64,000 nt of DNA. Origin: Trichoplax adhaerens. Its lineage: Eukaryota > Placozoa > Uniplacotomia > Trichoplacea > Trichoplacidae. Of this stretch, positions 23,685 through 36,062 are shown one piece after another (the first letter of the stretch is position 1; every line of letters begins with the position of its first letter). The position numbers and the translations under genes are program-made. The notes beneath the pieces are model-generated. The model was not told the DNA's origin, searched no databases, and saw nothing but the letters and a program-made list of their open reading frames with translations. The stretch covers positions 7,868,482 through 7,932,481 of the forward strand of contig NW_002060947.1 in assembly GCF_000150275.1 (NCBI RefSeq), written 5' to 3'.

Positions 23685-26600
23685 TTAATCATACAATTCC
23701 ATTTCGATAGGATAGTGATCGCTCACAGCGGTAGTCTATATTATAACATAAAACGAAAACAAATTTAATATTGAATCTATTTGCCTATACCGGTATCTAT
23801 TCGATAAATGACGTTTTTAATTAGCTTTCATCTTATTAAATTATATAGTATTCCTCAATAAGCTGATTTATTATGCAGTAGTCGACTCTAATGGGATATA
23901 TTTTCTGTTGTAGTCTATAGCAAGCTAGAGTTTGATAGATTTTGTAGCCTTGTACATTCAAAACGACTATTGAATGATATTTCTGAATGTAAGCGTAAAG
24001 TACAACTAAATCTTTAAACATTGAAAGTTTTAGTTAGTTTACTTTCAATCGAGCATAAAAGCCTTATTTCCTCGACTAATTACATTAAAGATTAAATTTC
24101 TGTAATCCTCTTACATTGCTGCATAACGATTTTACGTAAACAGTAAATAAGTTTCAAAAATTATTTAGTGGTATTCATTTGATTACTAGATTCCATTAAC
24201 GTATTTAATGTCTGTCAACCTCTAACGCCACTACAGTACATAATCACTACTATATTTTTTCCATCTACGCATTTCTATTCAATTAAGTGATATTTCTTAC
24301 CTCAGAGTAGCTAAGACCGTATTCAGTATCATAGCGGAAAACTTTAGCGGTGCCACTGACATAGTCAGATTGCATACGGCTTCCAACCAAAACAAATCTA
24401 TTAGGTAATTAAAAAATGAAAATTTATCTTAATTATACTTTCAAGCCAATGTTAACTACTTATTGCCATAATTTATAGTATCGCTCCCACAGCGTATATT
24501 AACTAAAGTAGCCATATAGTCATTACTAAAGTATAACATCTTATTCGATTCTTATTCGCGTACTATGGTTTAAGTTCATTTTTGTATATATCATCCAGTA
24601 TAGCATTAAATAGAGCTAGATCACCATTACTTAAAGGCATCGCCTTTGTTTATCCTTAAACTTATTTTCATCCTTTTAAACATCCTCTGGTATAATTTAT
24701 CAAGGATAAGAGTAAACTATAATATCTACTATACCTGTCATAAGCGCAGTGAGTGGATTTGGTAGTGGTATCAGCACTATTGGGAATGATCCAGTTGAAT
24801 CTGGACTGAGTCCACAGACGGATATAGCTCCATTCACTTGATGTAACATAGCTGCAATCAGCATTTAAATCACCCAAAATGATAGCGTTCGTTTCACCAA
24901 GCCGACTAGTAGCATCATCATAAACATCAGTTAAAGCATCATTTTCTTCAACAGCATAGCTAGGAGAAGCATGGCAAGGAATGAGAAGGAATTGCTTGCC
25001 TAGAATTCGTGATAATATAGAAATATAGGTTTTGCAGTATTAATAGAATGATTCCATTATAATAATTTTAGTTTGGAGCTAAAATAGAGGAGTTAAATAA
25101 TCATGGCTGCAAGTATTATAGTCATTTTGCAAAATGACCGATTATCTATACGGCAACGACATGTATATATATATATATAAGATATATGTAATATTACGTT
25201 ATATATCCTAAGTTGATCTATAGAGCTTAGATATATTGAGTAACAATTTTAACGAGATCACTTAACACTACAGTGATTTTAATCAAACTAAATAATTAAT
25301 TATATGTTCATGTCTATTATCGTTGAAGCACAGTAATTAATGAACGTATTTCAAAGCTGTGACTTGCGATTATCAAATATTGGATTGACATAACTTTATA
25401 GATCTAGCAATTGATTTAAATTCTAGAACTAACTGGTACACAACCGATTTTAATCATTTTAAGTGATGAAATATATGCCCATGTCCTTTTAGTGAATGTA
25501 TTGCAAGATTGCTACTTTCGATTTTGGGATATTAGATCAAAGTAACTTTACAGATTTTGCAATTGATATAAACTCTATAACTAACCGGTAGCCCTGATTT
25601 TAAACTTGACGACGAATGGTTCTCTTTGGAAGGTATCTTCGCCAGCAGATTCGCTACCATCATCATAATGATAGTTTCCTTGAGGTGAAAACAAGTCAGA
25701 CCTGGAGTTTTATGAACAAGTACAGGGTGAAGTTAAATCAATTCGCAAGTTTAAATCATAATGGAACTGATATTATCAAAGAAAAGACTAATAATATTAT
25801 TGCTGAGGTAGCTTAACAGATTTCTGTATTGAAATTTAGTATAGCTTTCATTACCTGTAAAAGAAAGCATATTGTTCCTTGGAACTGGTACGACCAAGAC
25901 GATCTGAAATGAGCATCGAATAAGAGCGAGAATGACCCCTAATTAAAAGCAAAAGGAAGGGTTTAATTCTGAGAAATTTAAATAATTTATTATCAGCATG
26001 ATATTTATAGTGTGAATGCCATGTTTCTCATTATTCAGAATAGTTAAAGATATATTGAAAACTATCACATTCTTCTATTAGATTTCAACTTAGATTGAAT
26101 CTACTGTATATGGAATTTATTCAGAAAAATAAAATCTATCTAATCATGGTAACACTTATCCTTCTGTTTCCGATTATCAAATACAAACTGCTAATGATAT
26201 GCATCTTAGTACTCAGTGGTAGATGTACAGCATTAAAGCTCTATGTTAAGATAATAACACTAAACTTTATAATTCAATTCTGTTCCGACGTACTTTAATC
26301 ACAAAATTAGATGGAATTGTAACTAATAACAACGTTTCAGCATTATCATTGGTTAAATAAGTCGTTTCCCCGACAATTAAGCAGGCGTTATGAATAGCTA
26401 TAAACTACCCGAATTAAATAAACTTCAGGTAATTACCTCAGATTTACGTTCAATAAGAAGTTAAAGTCATGATTGAGCTACACATTCAGCTTACTTGTTG
26501 ACTTCGGTTAAAAGTTGTTGGATAGCGGTACCGCTGATGTCGCGGATTTCTTGAATAAGGGTCAAATCATAACGACGTAGAATCTATGCAATCAGTCAGT

Positions 26601-26803
26601 AAAAAAATTTGATTATGCTAGAAGTTTAGCGTGTATCTTAATCTATAGTAGCTGCTATTTACCTTAACCAAGTCTGCAACAACATCTGGTTTGCCCATCT
26701 TTGTTTTACCTAAAACCTGAATGTTAAAAGCTGCAAGCTTAACCTTACCAGCTTCAGCGGCTAAGGCCAAAACAGCTAGCATACAAATGACTGCAATTTT
26801 CAT
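23685..26803 (-). CDS. DNase I family endonuclease B (280 aa, 7 exons)
   Basis: Exons: 26663-26803, 26495-26583, 25855-25938, 25586-25701, 24735-24999, 24301-24397, 23685-23735. Exon lengths (141, 89, 84, 116, 265, 97, 51) are identical to those of DNase A, while intron lengths differ, so this is a tandem duplicate with conserved structure. Signal peptide MKIAVICMLAVLALAAEAG, then KLAAFNIQVLGKTKMG. Glu59, Glu98 (SSKEQY), His153 (PCHASP), Asp187 (LGDLNADC), Asp231 (CAYDR), His271 (SDHYPIE) and Cys192/Cys228 are kept, so it should be active. The Tyr before Lys-Glu at position 96, equivalent to the DNA-contacting Tyr76 of bovine DNase I, is Ser here, which may alter affinity or cleavage preference (inference). 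The last exon ends ELYD, as in DNase A. Confidence 0.95.
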
Positions 26804-26876
26804 GATGTCAAACTATTCCGAATCAAACTGATAATAAATCAAATGAAATGGAGTAGATAGTAAACGAATATTGCCT

Positions 26877-26909
26877 CCTTAAATACTTTCAAATTGATAT
26901 TGCAGCTGC
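26877..26909 (-). promoter_or_regulatory. DNase B core promoter: TATA-like box and CAGCTG box
   Basis: GTATTTAAGG on the minus strand (26877-26886) is 74 bases upstream of the ATG, and CAGCTG (26903-26908) lies 17 bases further upstream, the same spacing as in front of DNase A. The surrounding bases are not otherwise conserved. Confidence 0.6.
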
Positions 26910-27463
26910 CCTTCCTTTTTAACAACTTTTCTACCTAATTAAAAATTAACTATTCTACAATATATTCATTATCAAAACATCTGCTTTGAATACATAAGTA
27001 ATATATTCGTACTTTATATTTGTTACTTTAAGGTATAATTTATGAAAATATTTATAGTCAAATGAAGAATATCTATTACTCTTCTAGCAGAAGTGTGTAT
27101 GCCATGTCTAGTATAAAAAGAAAATAGACGCATGTCAATTAGTGAAAAGTCCAAAGTAATAAGACTTTCTCTCTTGGAATAACTATCATATATATATCCA
27201 TAGGATCGCACAGTTAACTGATGCTTACTTTTGCTATCAGATTTAATACATCTCACAATATTAATATAGGAGCTGCCACTTACTATGCTTATTTATAGTC
27301 TAAATTTGTAATTTGTATCTATCTTTTATATAATAATAAACCAAGGCAAGGTGAATTGCAGGTGTAAATCTTGTTTTTGCAATTTAAGCTCAAAATGATG
27401 ATATTTCCAAATGCAAGAAAATATTTATTTAATAAATTTTCGCGATGATTTGTTTAACAAAGG

Positions 27464-27491
27464 TTCATCAATAGCTGCAGCTGTTGATGAA
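27464..27491. repeat. Near-perfect 28-bp palindrome
   Basis: TTCATCAA, then a 12-base centre built on AGCTGCAGCT, then TTGATGAA. The whole 28 bases read almost the same on both strands, with one mismatched pair. It includes two overlapping CAGCTG-type E-box half motifs. It is isolated in non-coding DNA. Confidence 0.6.
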
Positions 27492-30400
27492 ATACAGTTT
27501 GAGTCTAGATTTAATATTTCTCAGCATCAAAACACAATTTTAACTATTCAAATTATGTTGTATTTTACGCAAGCTAAATTGTAATTATATATATACTCTT
27601 ATAAACCACCACAAAAAGTTATGAAATGACATTGTGTTTATCCTCATTTTGTCCATTCTATAATAAAAAACACATGTAAACCATTATATAAGTGCACTAA
27701 GGTTCTAGAATCATTGCTTAGTCTTGAGAAATTGGATATGAAAAAATACTGATAACGTATAAATTTTAGAATACAACCAGATCGTTACTAACAGCTTATC
27801 TTCTTCCTAATATTTCATTAGTCAATCTGAAAATAAATTATTTTAAATTTTATTGTTTACCTTATCAGATTTTATCAATTATAAAATGTACATTTAATTG
27901 CATTTTTGGCATACTCGGGTATGCAATTAACGTGTTGATTCTGGATCAAATCATCATATACGACTACGTATTATAATAAGATAGGATAAAATCTTAGTTG
28001 AAAACTTATCTACGTTTAAGTCAGATACAATTGCAGTTTTTTATAATTAAATATGTAATTAATAATGATTTCGTAAAGAAAGCAATTCTTTACTAACTTA
28101 TTTGTTTCATTCTATCTATACTGCTACATAATATTTGTACTTAATCTATGCATGAGGCTAATTATATTCCTAGATCATCAAATATATATTAACCTAATAT
28201 TACTTCATAGGATAATGCATAACATTCAATATTGTTACAGCGAGGATACAATAGACTGATTAAGCAAATTTAATCTTTTCGTCGGTTTGTTATTAATTTA
28301 CTAGCAGAATACGTTATAAATATATCTAATATCTGCTAACAAAAATTTTAGCATCAAGTTCTTCGTAGAAATATACTAGAAATTTCATGAAAAGGTTAAT
28401 GGAAATGACGTACTTATAAATTATAAAACTCTGCTAAATTATAATAATTAACACATATTTCTCATAATTACTGCTACAAACCGTTCTGTAAATTGTCACT
28501 TGTCGTTAAAAAGTTGATTAATAGGTATAAAAAAATTATCCTATATTTACATGGTAGCTATATTTTATGAGAAATCAATACAGGAGTTTATTAATTATTT
28601 AAAAAGCTAAAAAACATTTTAGAGCAATAGCTGGATTACTTCGGGCCTTAAAGGATTGAATTAATTTAAAATCTATGTTATCAACAACAATAACTCATGA
28701 ACTATCTCAGATCATTTGCTATAGGTTAAATTATAAATATTATTGTCGAAAGTAAGTTAGAATATAAATGTAAGGGCTTAAATTATAAATTATGATTACT
28801 TAACAGTATGGATAGAGGAGGAGATATGTTTAGCTGCTATTGAAAATACAGCGAATAAAAATTTTCATAAATAAATAATGATAAACCTTACTGTTGATAA
28901 TGTTACAGCAGTATGACAGAATTTGCCTTAGTCTTACTGGATATCTCAGCTTTAAGAAAATGGCATTAAATGATTTATTATCTTTTTTGTTTTGTTTCAA
29001 GTGCTATTGCCAAACTATAGCTGTCCAAATTGTTATTATAGGAGTTGTTATTTAATAAAGAAGAAAATATCCTTATCTAAGAATGCCTTAATTTTTTATA
29101 TTCCGTAAATATTCTAATAGGAGATATCGATCTACAATAACGATAGAACTGTTAATCCACTTATCAAACATTTAGATTCCTGTTATCGTATTCTACTAGT
29201 TAGTTTATATACTTATAAATTTACTTCACACTATTCTCGATATAAATTAATTTTATATGAAAGTAACTAAAGGTGATAGGATCTATACAAGAATATATTA
29301 CTTTATCCATACATCTCTATCACAAAACAGCTTTGCAACAAGATAACGTAATGTACGATCAATAAGTCAATTCCTTGAACCACGTATCAAGAAACGATAT
29401 CTGCACTATCACAAACACTCTTGCTCTACTAGCAAATTACACAAAGACTTAAACACCTCGTATTTTACGTTAAACACTAAGTTTAAGAATCCCGTTTATT
29501 ACGCGATATACTGCATTTATATACTATTCCTCAATAGTTCATGAGTCATAGTTAATACAATTAACATTGGAATCGTTTACTGAATTAGATATTAATTTTA
29601 GCTACTGCTCCCTTAATGCAGACAACAGTATTTACCAACATAGACATGTAATGACTAATACAGAATAGCCAGATTACGATATGTCCTATCACGGAACATT
29701 TCCATAATAATTTACAATCTACCATAAGTAAATTACAATCACAATGATTCGAACTGTAAGTAGATGATTTGCATTCCCTATTATGACTATTAATTTCAGT
29801 ATGTGTATATGTGTCACTGTCATAAAAAGTCAGTACTATATTAAAATACAGTATATCCAAATTAGAAGTTAACTAAATAAGGATAGGCTAACAGGATTAT
29901 CCTAACATAGATATTTCTACTCTAATACAGCATATAACACTGTAACAATCTCATACGTTCATGATAATTTAGAACTGTGTGCAATTTATGATTTAGTAAA
30001 GCGTATATATTGATATAACATCGATGTTGTTAACCCTATTACTATAAATACCTACTCAAGGATTATTTAAACTTACTTTCATATCTCATTAAAAGCTGCA
30101 GAGACTTCGTTAGATATTAAGTTTGAAGATAGTTTGATCAGTTTTAACATTTTTACACCACTCTAAAATGGATTGAGTGTCAAGCATCGTATGGAGTTTT
30201 AAATTAAGCACAAATTATTAATCATATGAAGTGATTATAAGATTCCGCCTAATAGTTGCGATTACTGTGCTTTGATGAGGGTCAACAGTAGATAATTTTC
30301 GAAACGTAATTGTCACACACCACTAGTGACAAAGTAGTCTACACACGCCAATCCTTGCGGAGAACGCCACTTACTAACTTAAAGAGGCGAGATTAGCTAT

Positions 30401-31650
30401 ATCACCAAATAATTCAGTTCCAACGACCGAATACTATGGTATAATTATAGCGTTACAGATGATGTAGACGAGATAGTCAGAGATTTACTATCATTTATTA
30501 CTGAAGGAATTTTGGCACCCAAGATTATAGTCTTTACAATTAAAATATCAATTGAAAAACTAGTTGACTATCTAACCGACTAACGAACTAAAAAGGAATC
30601 TTCAGGCACCAGCCTTTTATAGTCTCGTCAGAAACTCCTGGTGCACATAATATAAAAGTATCCTTTTAAAGTTATAATTAGGACGAGCTTACGCATCGTA
30701 ACAGTAATACATAAAATTAGAAATGGATCATTCTACATAGGATATCAATAACTAAAAAGAAGATATGCGCATGAATCGTGATTCTATTCGGGTAATTAAA
30801 TATCCATAGCTAATAAATGATTTACAGCTTGAAATAAGCTACTATGGTCTAGCGTTGATCTCAATTACTTTGATTGTCATCCCCGAATAATACCGAAAGT
30901 CGATAATTTTCAGATACAATATTACGTTGTAGCTTTAAAATATGCTCTATACACAAGACTATAACATATGACTTTGTAATAAAGAAGTTTGAAGAGTCAA
31001 CGATTGCGTACTTAGCAGCTATTTACAAAATTTCACGAAGGGTTTTATTAGAAAAATGGATACTTTATTGTAGATAATAACTGGGTATAAAGTAGCAGTC
31101 CCTGATAGATCAGCACGCAAGCTGTCGTGAAGTAATGCCTGTGGATAGCAACACTACAAGTGCAACAGACAAATCTGAAACAAAAATCATCAGTATTTAT
31201 AGTCTTTGAGATAGAATACATGTAGAGAATAGAATTATAGAATTACATACAACGTATCCTATAATAGACTATGTAATAGCAAATGATTGTAAGAAATAGC
31301 AAAGACTGTAGGTGCTATAAATTACTAAATGTAACAAGCTATATTTGAATATAGTTGAAATAGACTATAAAAATATCTATATTAAGAACAATACAATATA
31401 CTTATAATTAAGAATATGTTATGAACTTATACTGCGATCTAAATACATTACAGTCTTAATTTAAGATTAATTTATATTGTACAATATTTCCTGTAAATTA
31501 GTTAGAATGAATAGCTAATGAGTCAATTTTTTCGTATATAATCGTATTTGCTATTGTTATGAGCTAGATACTGCTTAGAATGTCGTAAATTTCGTCAATA
31601 GCCACAAATTTCGCAAGCGAATTGACATAATCAGCAAAGAAATATATTTG

Positions 31651-31750
31651 GGCATTTCGCANATTGACTAGGCATTTCGCGAACTGACTAGGCATTTCGC
31701 AAATTAACTAGGCATTTCGCGAACTGACTAGGCATTTCGCGAATTGACTG
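31651..31750. repeat. Five-copy 20-bp tandem repeat
   Basis: Five consecutive 20-base units with consensus GGCATTTCGCGAACTGACTA at 31651, 31671, 31691, 31711 and 31731. Units alternate between GCGAACTG and GCAAATT-type centres. A degenerate relative (AATTTCGCAAGCGAATTGAC) lies just upstream near 31606. The first unit contains an ambiguous base (n) at 31662, so copy number may be mis-assembled. Confidence 0.9.
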
Positions 31751-34071
31751 GATTTCGTACTTGGACGGTAACATTATGTAAGATTGTCAGATAGTCAGAT
31801 AGTCCTTGGTAGTTAGACGAACCTAACTTCTGTAATAAAGTGAAATTTGCAGGAAACTATAGTTCTTGATTTATTGTTTTGAAGATCACTTTATCACACA
31901 GTATCATCATTAATATAGTAATCAATTAAACATCCATAGTTAATAAGAGCATCGGAATAATTTCTATAATCTCACATTTACCAGATAGGTTTCTCAAATT
32001 AGAACTGGTAGGTAATATTATCATGTAAATAAAGATAGTTATCCTATCTATAATTACTTTGGACGACTATTTATAACTGACAATCATCTGTTATCGACTA
32101 ACTTATCAACTCCCTCAATTAAGAGCTTTGAGATTTTTATATACCCTTATAAGCACCATTGGTGCAAAACAATAATAAATTAATAGCCAAATCTACATAC
32201 AAAATATAGAAAGAATCACAATACACTTTCTATAAAATTTAATAGTTAATTAATGGTTAGGTGTTAGCATATGATTAATTACTCAACAAAATTATTTCAT
32301 TGATGACGTAATAATTAATTAATTGTCACACCGGATTTAGCAAGCAGTAGATAGGACGAAAGTAAACTATTTATAACTAATGAACGTATTTGGATGACTA
32401 TTTTAAATCCACGATGAAAATTATCGGCGTGAAAGCTAATGAACAGGATTATGACGCAATTGCGTAAGGTAGTCTACTCTACTTATTTTCTACTACAGTT
32501 TTAGCATTATGCTAAGTAAATTTTTTGCCTATATAATTTAACTAGTAAGTATGATTCTGTAATGCAAGTAATACGATCAGACTGCTACGATAATTAAACG
32601 TCATACTGACCTCACTTAAATTTCAGAAGTAAAACAATTAAAAGCTACATTGAATTATGTTGTAAATTGTGAAAGTAATGGTCTTTACGGTGGTTAAGAC
32701 AACAATTTTAGTATCATTCTGCTATATGCCCACGTTAGTCTGAAAAGAGAATCGATGCAACTATGCATACTTACTATCTCTTTACTAGAATAAATTTCAG
32801 AACGATTTATTGCACTAAATTATGCTAATTAATTTCTAGTATAGTAATCTATACCGGTCTATGAATGAGTAACGTCGATGAACTTTATACAAGAAATGCA
32901 GATTTCTTCTAGTAATTTCATGTTAACATCTTACTGGATAAAGTAGAATATTCTAATGTAGTTTGACGGCCACAGATTATAAATTTATTCTAGCAACTAG
33001 CATAATATAAGAAGGAGAATTCGTATACCATAGTGGTCTATTTATGCCCAGTCCTTGCTCTTTATATGAAAACGTTACTCAATCTCGGTTGATAGAATAT
33101 ATTTCGGATGTAGAATTGAGACTTATGAATTATGAAATTAAGCTTCTAACGTGCATCTTACTTTAGACAGACGTTAATTTGAGTTGATAAGCTCCTGCAT
33201 TTATGTACAATTACAAGTTATGGAACATATTGTATGTACAAGAATTGATCGTTGTGAGACATAAATTATGCATAGTTTAGATGAAAAAGGATAGATGCAA
33301 GAAATAGCTAAGGATTTCCGTTCGGTTAGACTTTACCGAATTTTTGAATTTTCTCTAGGAAGAAACGAATAAAATCCCTGACTTATGGATGAGTAATCAA
33401 CTTTATTTTGTAGGTCATTTTTGATGTTGATTTGGTTGCATGGCATTAGAGACTTACTCTTATTGCATTTGAACCTTTATCAATTGTAAACCTATTTTAA
33501 TAAAAGAGTTTATTTATTCATCGTACTCATAGAATCAAATGAACTTTATAATAGCAATTAGACATTTGTAATGACACCTTCTTCACTATGTCTGATCTGT
33601 TTATTAATAAGAAACATAGACATTTTAAGTATTAATTATGCATTCACTAACACCCTTTTTAATATGTGCTACTTACGTGAATTTACCCTCTTTTAAAAAG
33701 CAAAATTGCAACATAAGTAGCGAAAGGTAATGCTTTCGACAATTCTTAAAGCAAATAAATATATCAAGAAAGTGTAGTTTAATGATGTGATAAATTCTTT
33801 TCAAGTTTACTAAAGCAGTAGATTATAGAATCTTTTCTCTTCTTATGAATTCCACGCATCTCATGATCATTCTTACGATAGGGAACAATTGCTTATTTAC
33901 TAAATATTTATTATTGCTGCCTGGCAATATTGCCCACTATCAAGCACATATACACCCGTCTGATGTCTGATATTTTAATTTTTGCAATTTAAATCACCTC
34001 AATTAAGTAACTTACTTCAATTAATATTGTAGATACAATAACTACCAATCATTCACTGGGGTAAACGCTAA

Positions 34072-34416
34072 TGGAACAGTTAAATTAAATAGGCAATACT
34101 AATATTGAATCTATGTCTGAGTTACCATCGCCTTGCTATGGCAACGATCCCAGATAGGCTAAATTCATCATTTCATATCCAATAGATTAATATACGACCA
34201 GTTCTATAGCGTTATTGCTCTTTGTTGCTATCATTTTTCGGTAGTAGAACAGCTAAATCAGACAGGTAATACTAATATTGGATCAGTGTCTGAACTACTA
34301 TCGTCTAGCTAAGGCAATGAGTTCAGATTGGTTAAAATTTACCACCTTATGTCACATAGATTAATAGACGGTCAGTTTCATAGAGTTGTTACCTTTTCTT
34401 GTTATCATCCTTCTCT
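34072..34416. repeat. Two diverged tandem copies of a ~174-bp unit
   Basis: The unit beginning GAACAGTTAAATTAAATAGG at about 34075 recurs as GAACAGCTAAATCAGACAGG at about 34248. Both continue with TAATACTAATATTG.ATC, CTATCG, AGATTAATA and TTGTT..TATCAT at matching offsets. Confidence 0.7.
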
Positions 34417-34579
34417 TAAGCTATTTACTAGCTTCAAAAGTACCTTGACCTATGAATAATGGGATCATGAGTCATCTTTCATCAGCTGATCCTTACATTC
34501 ACAGCTTTAATTTTATTTCCTATTACCTTTACAATTAGAAATACACAAAAAAAGAGTTAATTAGCATACAAAAGCAGAT

Positions 34580-34990
34580 TGATTGTTAGTATAATCGCCA
34601 TTAAAAAAGCCATTGCCATGCTAATAGGATTAAGCAATTGATTATTTACTCTAATGGAACCACTTTGCAGAAAGAATTACGCATTTATTGAAGTCATTAA
34701 GTGATAAAGCTCAGAGTAGAATCACAATCTTGATTGAATGCATTCTTGATTACAATTTTAATGAATATTTAACATGGTAAATCCGTAGACTAGACCGGAT
34801 TGATTATAATTATAGTAGTATTTATAAGCTTTATTAGAAATGTCATTACTATGCTACTAGGGTAACCAATCGATTATTTGCTTCAATAGGGCTAATATAC
34901 GAAATAGGATTATATATTGAAATCAGTAGATAATAGAACTCAGAATGGAATCACAATTTAAATTGAGTGTATTTTTGATTACAATTTTAA
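34580..34990. repeat. Two diverged tandem copies of a ~220-bp unit
   Basis: Segments at about 34580-34770 and 34800-34990 both end with the stretch TGATTACAATTTTAATGAAT followed by ATTTA, and share CCATTGCCATGCTA/TCATTACTATGCTA, GATTATTT.CT..AATGG and AGAATGGAATCACAAT-type blocks. Confidence 0.7.
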
Positions 34991-35532
34991 TGAATATTTA
35001 TCAATAACAATCTTTAACTCTCGTTCTTCTCCATTCTCTATTGTTCTCTTTTCGTGGTTATTATCACGTACCTTTTTCTTTTTACAAACTCTATGCCATT
35101 AGGAAATCTACAGCCTATAAATTTAGCATAGCAGTTACTAAGAGTTGTTGCTGCAGCCCATAACAGGCAATTTCCTATTCTATTACAGTCCTAGGCTAGT
35201 CATTCTTTCAATAAACCGAGAGTATCATCATAGTGAGTATACTATAAAGGTAAACTGCATCCAATCGCTTTATTCTGTCACTTTGGTTGTCATTCCTGGA
35301 ATAGATGTAGCATGTTGTAGGAAAGTAATATAACGAATTCATTGTGGTTATTCAGGATTAAATTATACAATATAGGTTAAAGCATGGCTGTGGAATTGAT
35401 TGTAGTAGATGGAAGCGATCATGAAGTTATTCCATCTCCAACTAAATAATTACGAATTTTCTATCATAGTTCAATGTCTTAATTAAAGGAGTAAAGTATT
35501 GAATTACTTCAATTAAAGCATGGCGTTATCAT

Positions 35533-36062
35533 CTGATTAACCCATAGAAATTAAACCTAAACTAGTCATCAGTCCTTTATTCTTGGACTGCTATATTATT
35601 CTTTCTTGACATAGTCTTCTGAATATTGCTTCATTAATATAGCAATACGATTGAAGAAGTTTAGTACACAATTGATGGTCTATACGTTACATTATGGAAC
35701 CGCATAATTACAAATTGCCTTATAGTTTAATGTCTTAAAGGAGTACATGGCAGAATTATTTCAATCAAAGTATACCGCAATGATCTATTTAATCCACTGA
35801 AACTAAATCTGAACTAGTCGTCAGTCCTTTGTTTCTGGATTACTGAATTATTCTTTCTTTACATAATCTTCTGGATTATTAATCAGCCCACAGAAATTAA
35901 ATCTAAGCTAGTCGCTAGTCCTTTATTCCTGGGCTACAGTATTTTTTCTTTTCATACTCTTTGGATTATTAATTAGCCCACAGAAATTAAATTTAAACAA
36001 GTTGTCAGTCCTTTATTCCTAGATTATTGTATTATTCTTTCTTTACATTTCCTTCCGATTAT
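35533..36062. repeat. Four copies of a ~90-bp unit, three in tandem
   Basis: Units begin near 35533, 35788, 35881 and 35971. Each carries CCCACAGAAATTAAATCTAA-like sequence, then CTAGTCGTCAGTCCTTTATT, then a T-rich stretch (ATTATTCTTTCTTTACATA) and CTT.GGATTATT. The last three copies are head to tail with periods of about 93 and 90. Confidence 0.8.

Larger units (their letters stand above)
26910..34071. other. Gene-poor region, left part
   Basis: Seven kilobases with no gene I can support on either strand. The open frames present (for example 27023-27256 and 29585-29860 on the minus strand) have no domain, no good splice partners and the composition of random AT-rich DNA. A short palindrome (27464-27491) and a 20-bp tandem array (31651-31750) are listed separately. 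Confidence 0.45.

Noticed and set aside
25616-26298. Plus-strand open frames over the DNase B locus
   Set aside because: Antisense or intronic to a gene model with all catalytic residues and matching paralogue structure.
29585-29860. 91-codon minus-strand open frame
   Set aside because: Cys/His/Ser-rich but with no regular spacing, no domain and no flanking exons.
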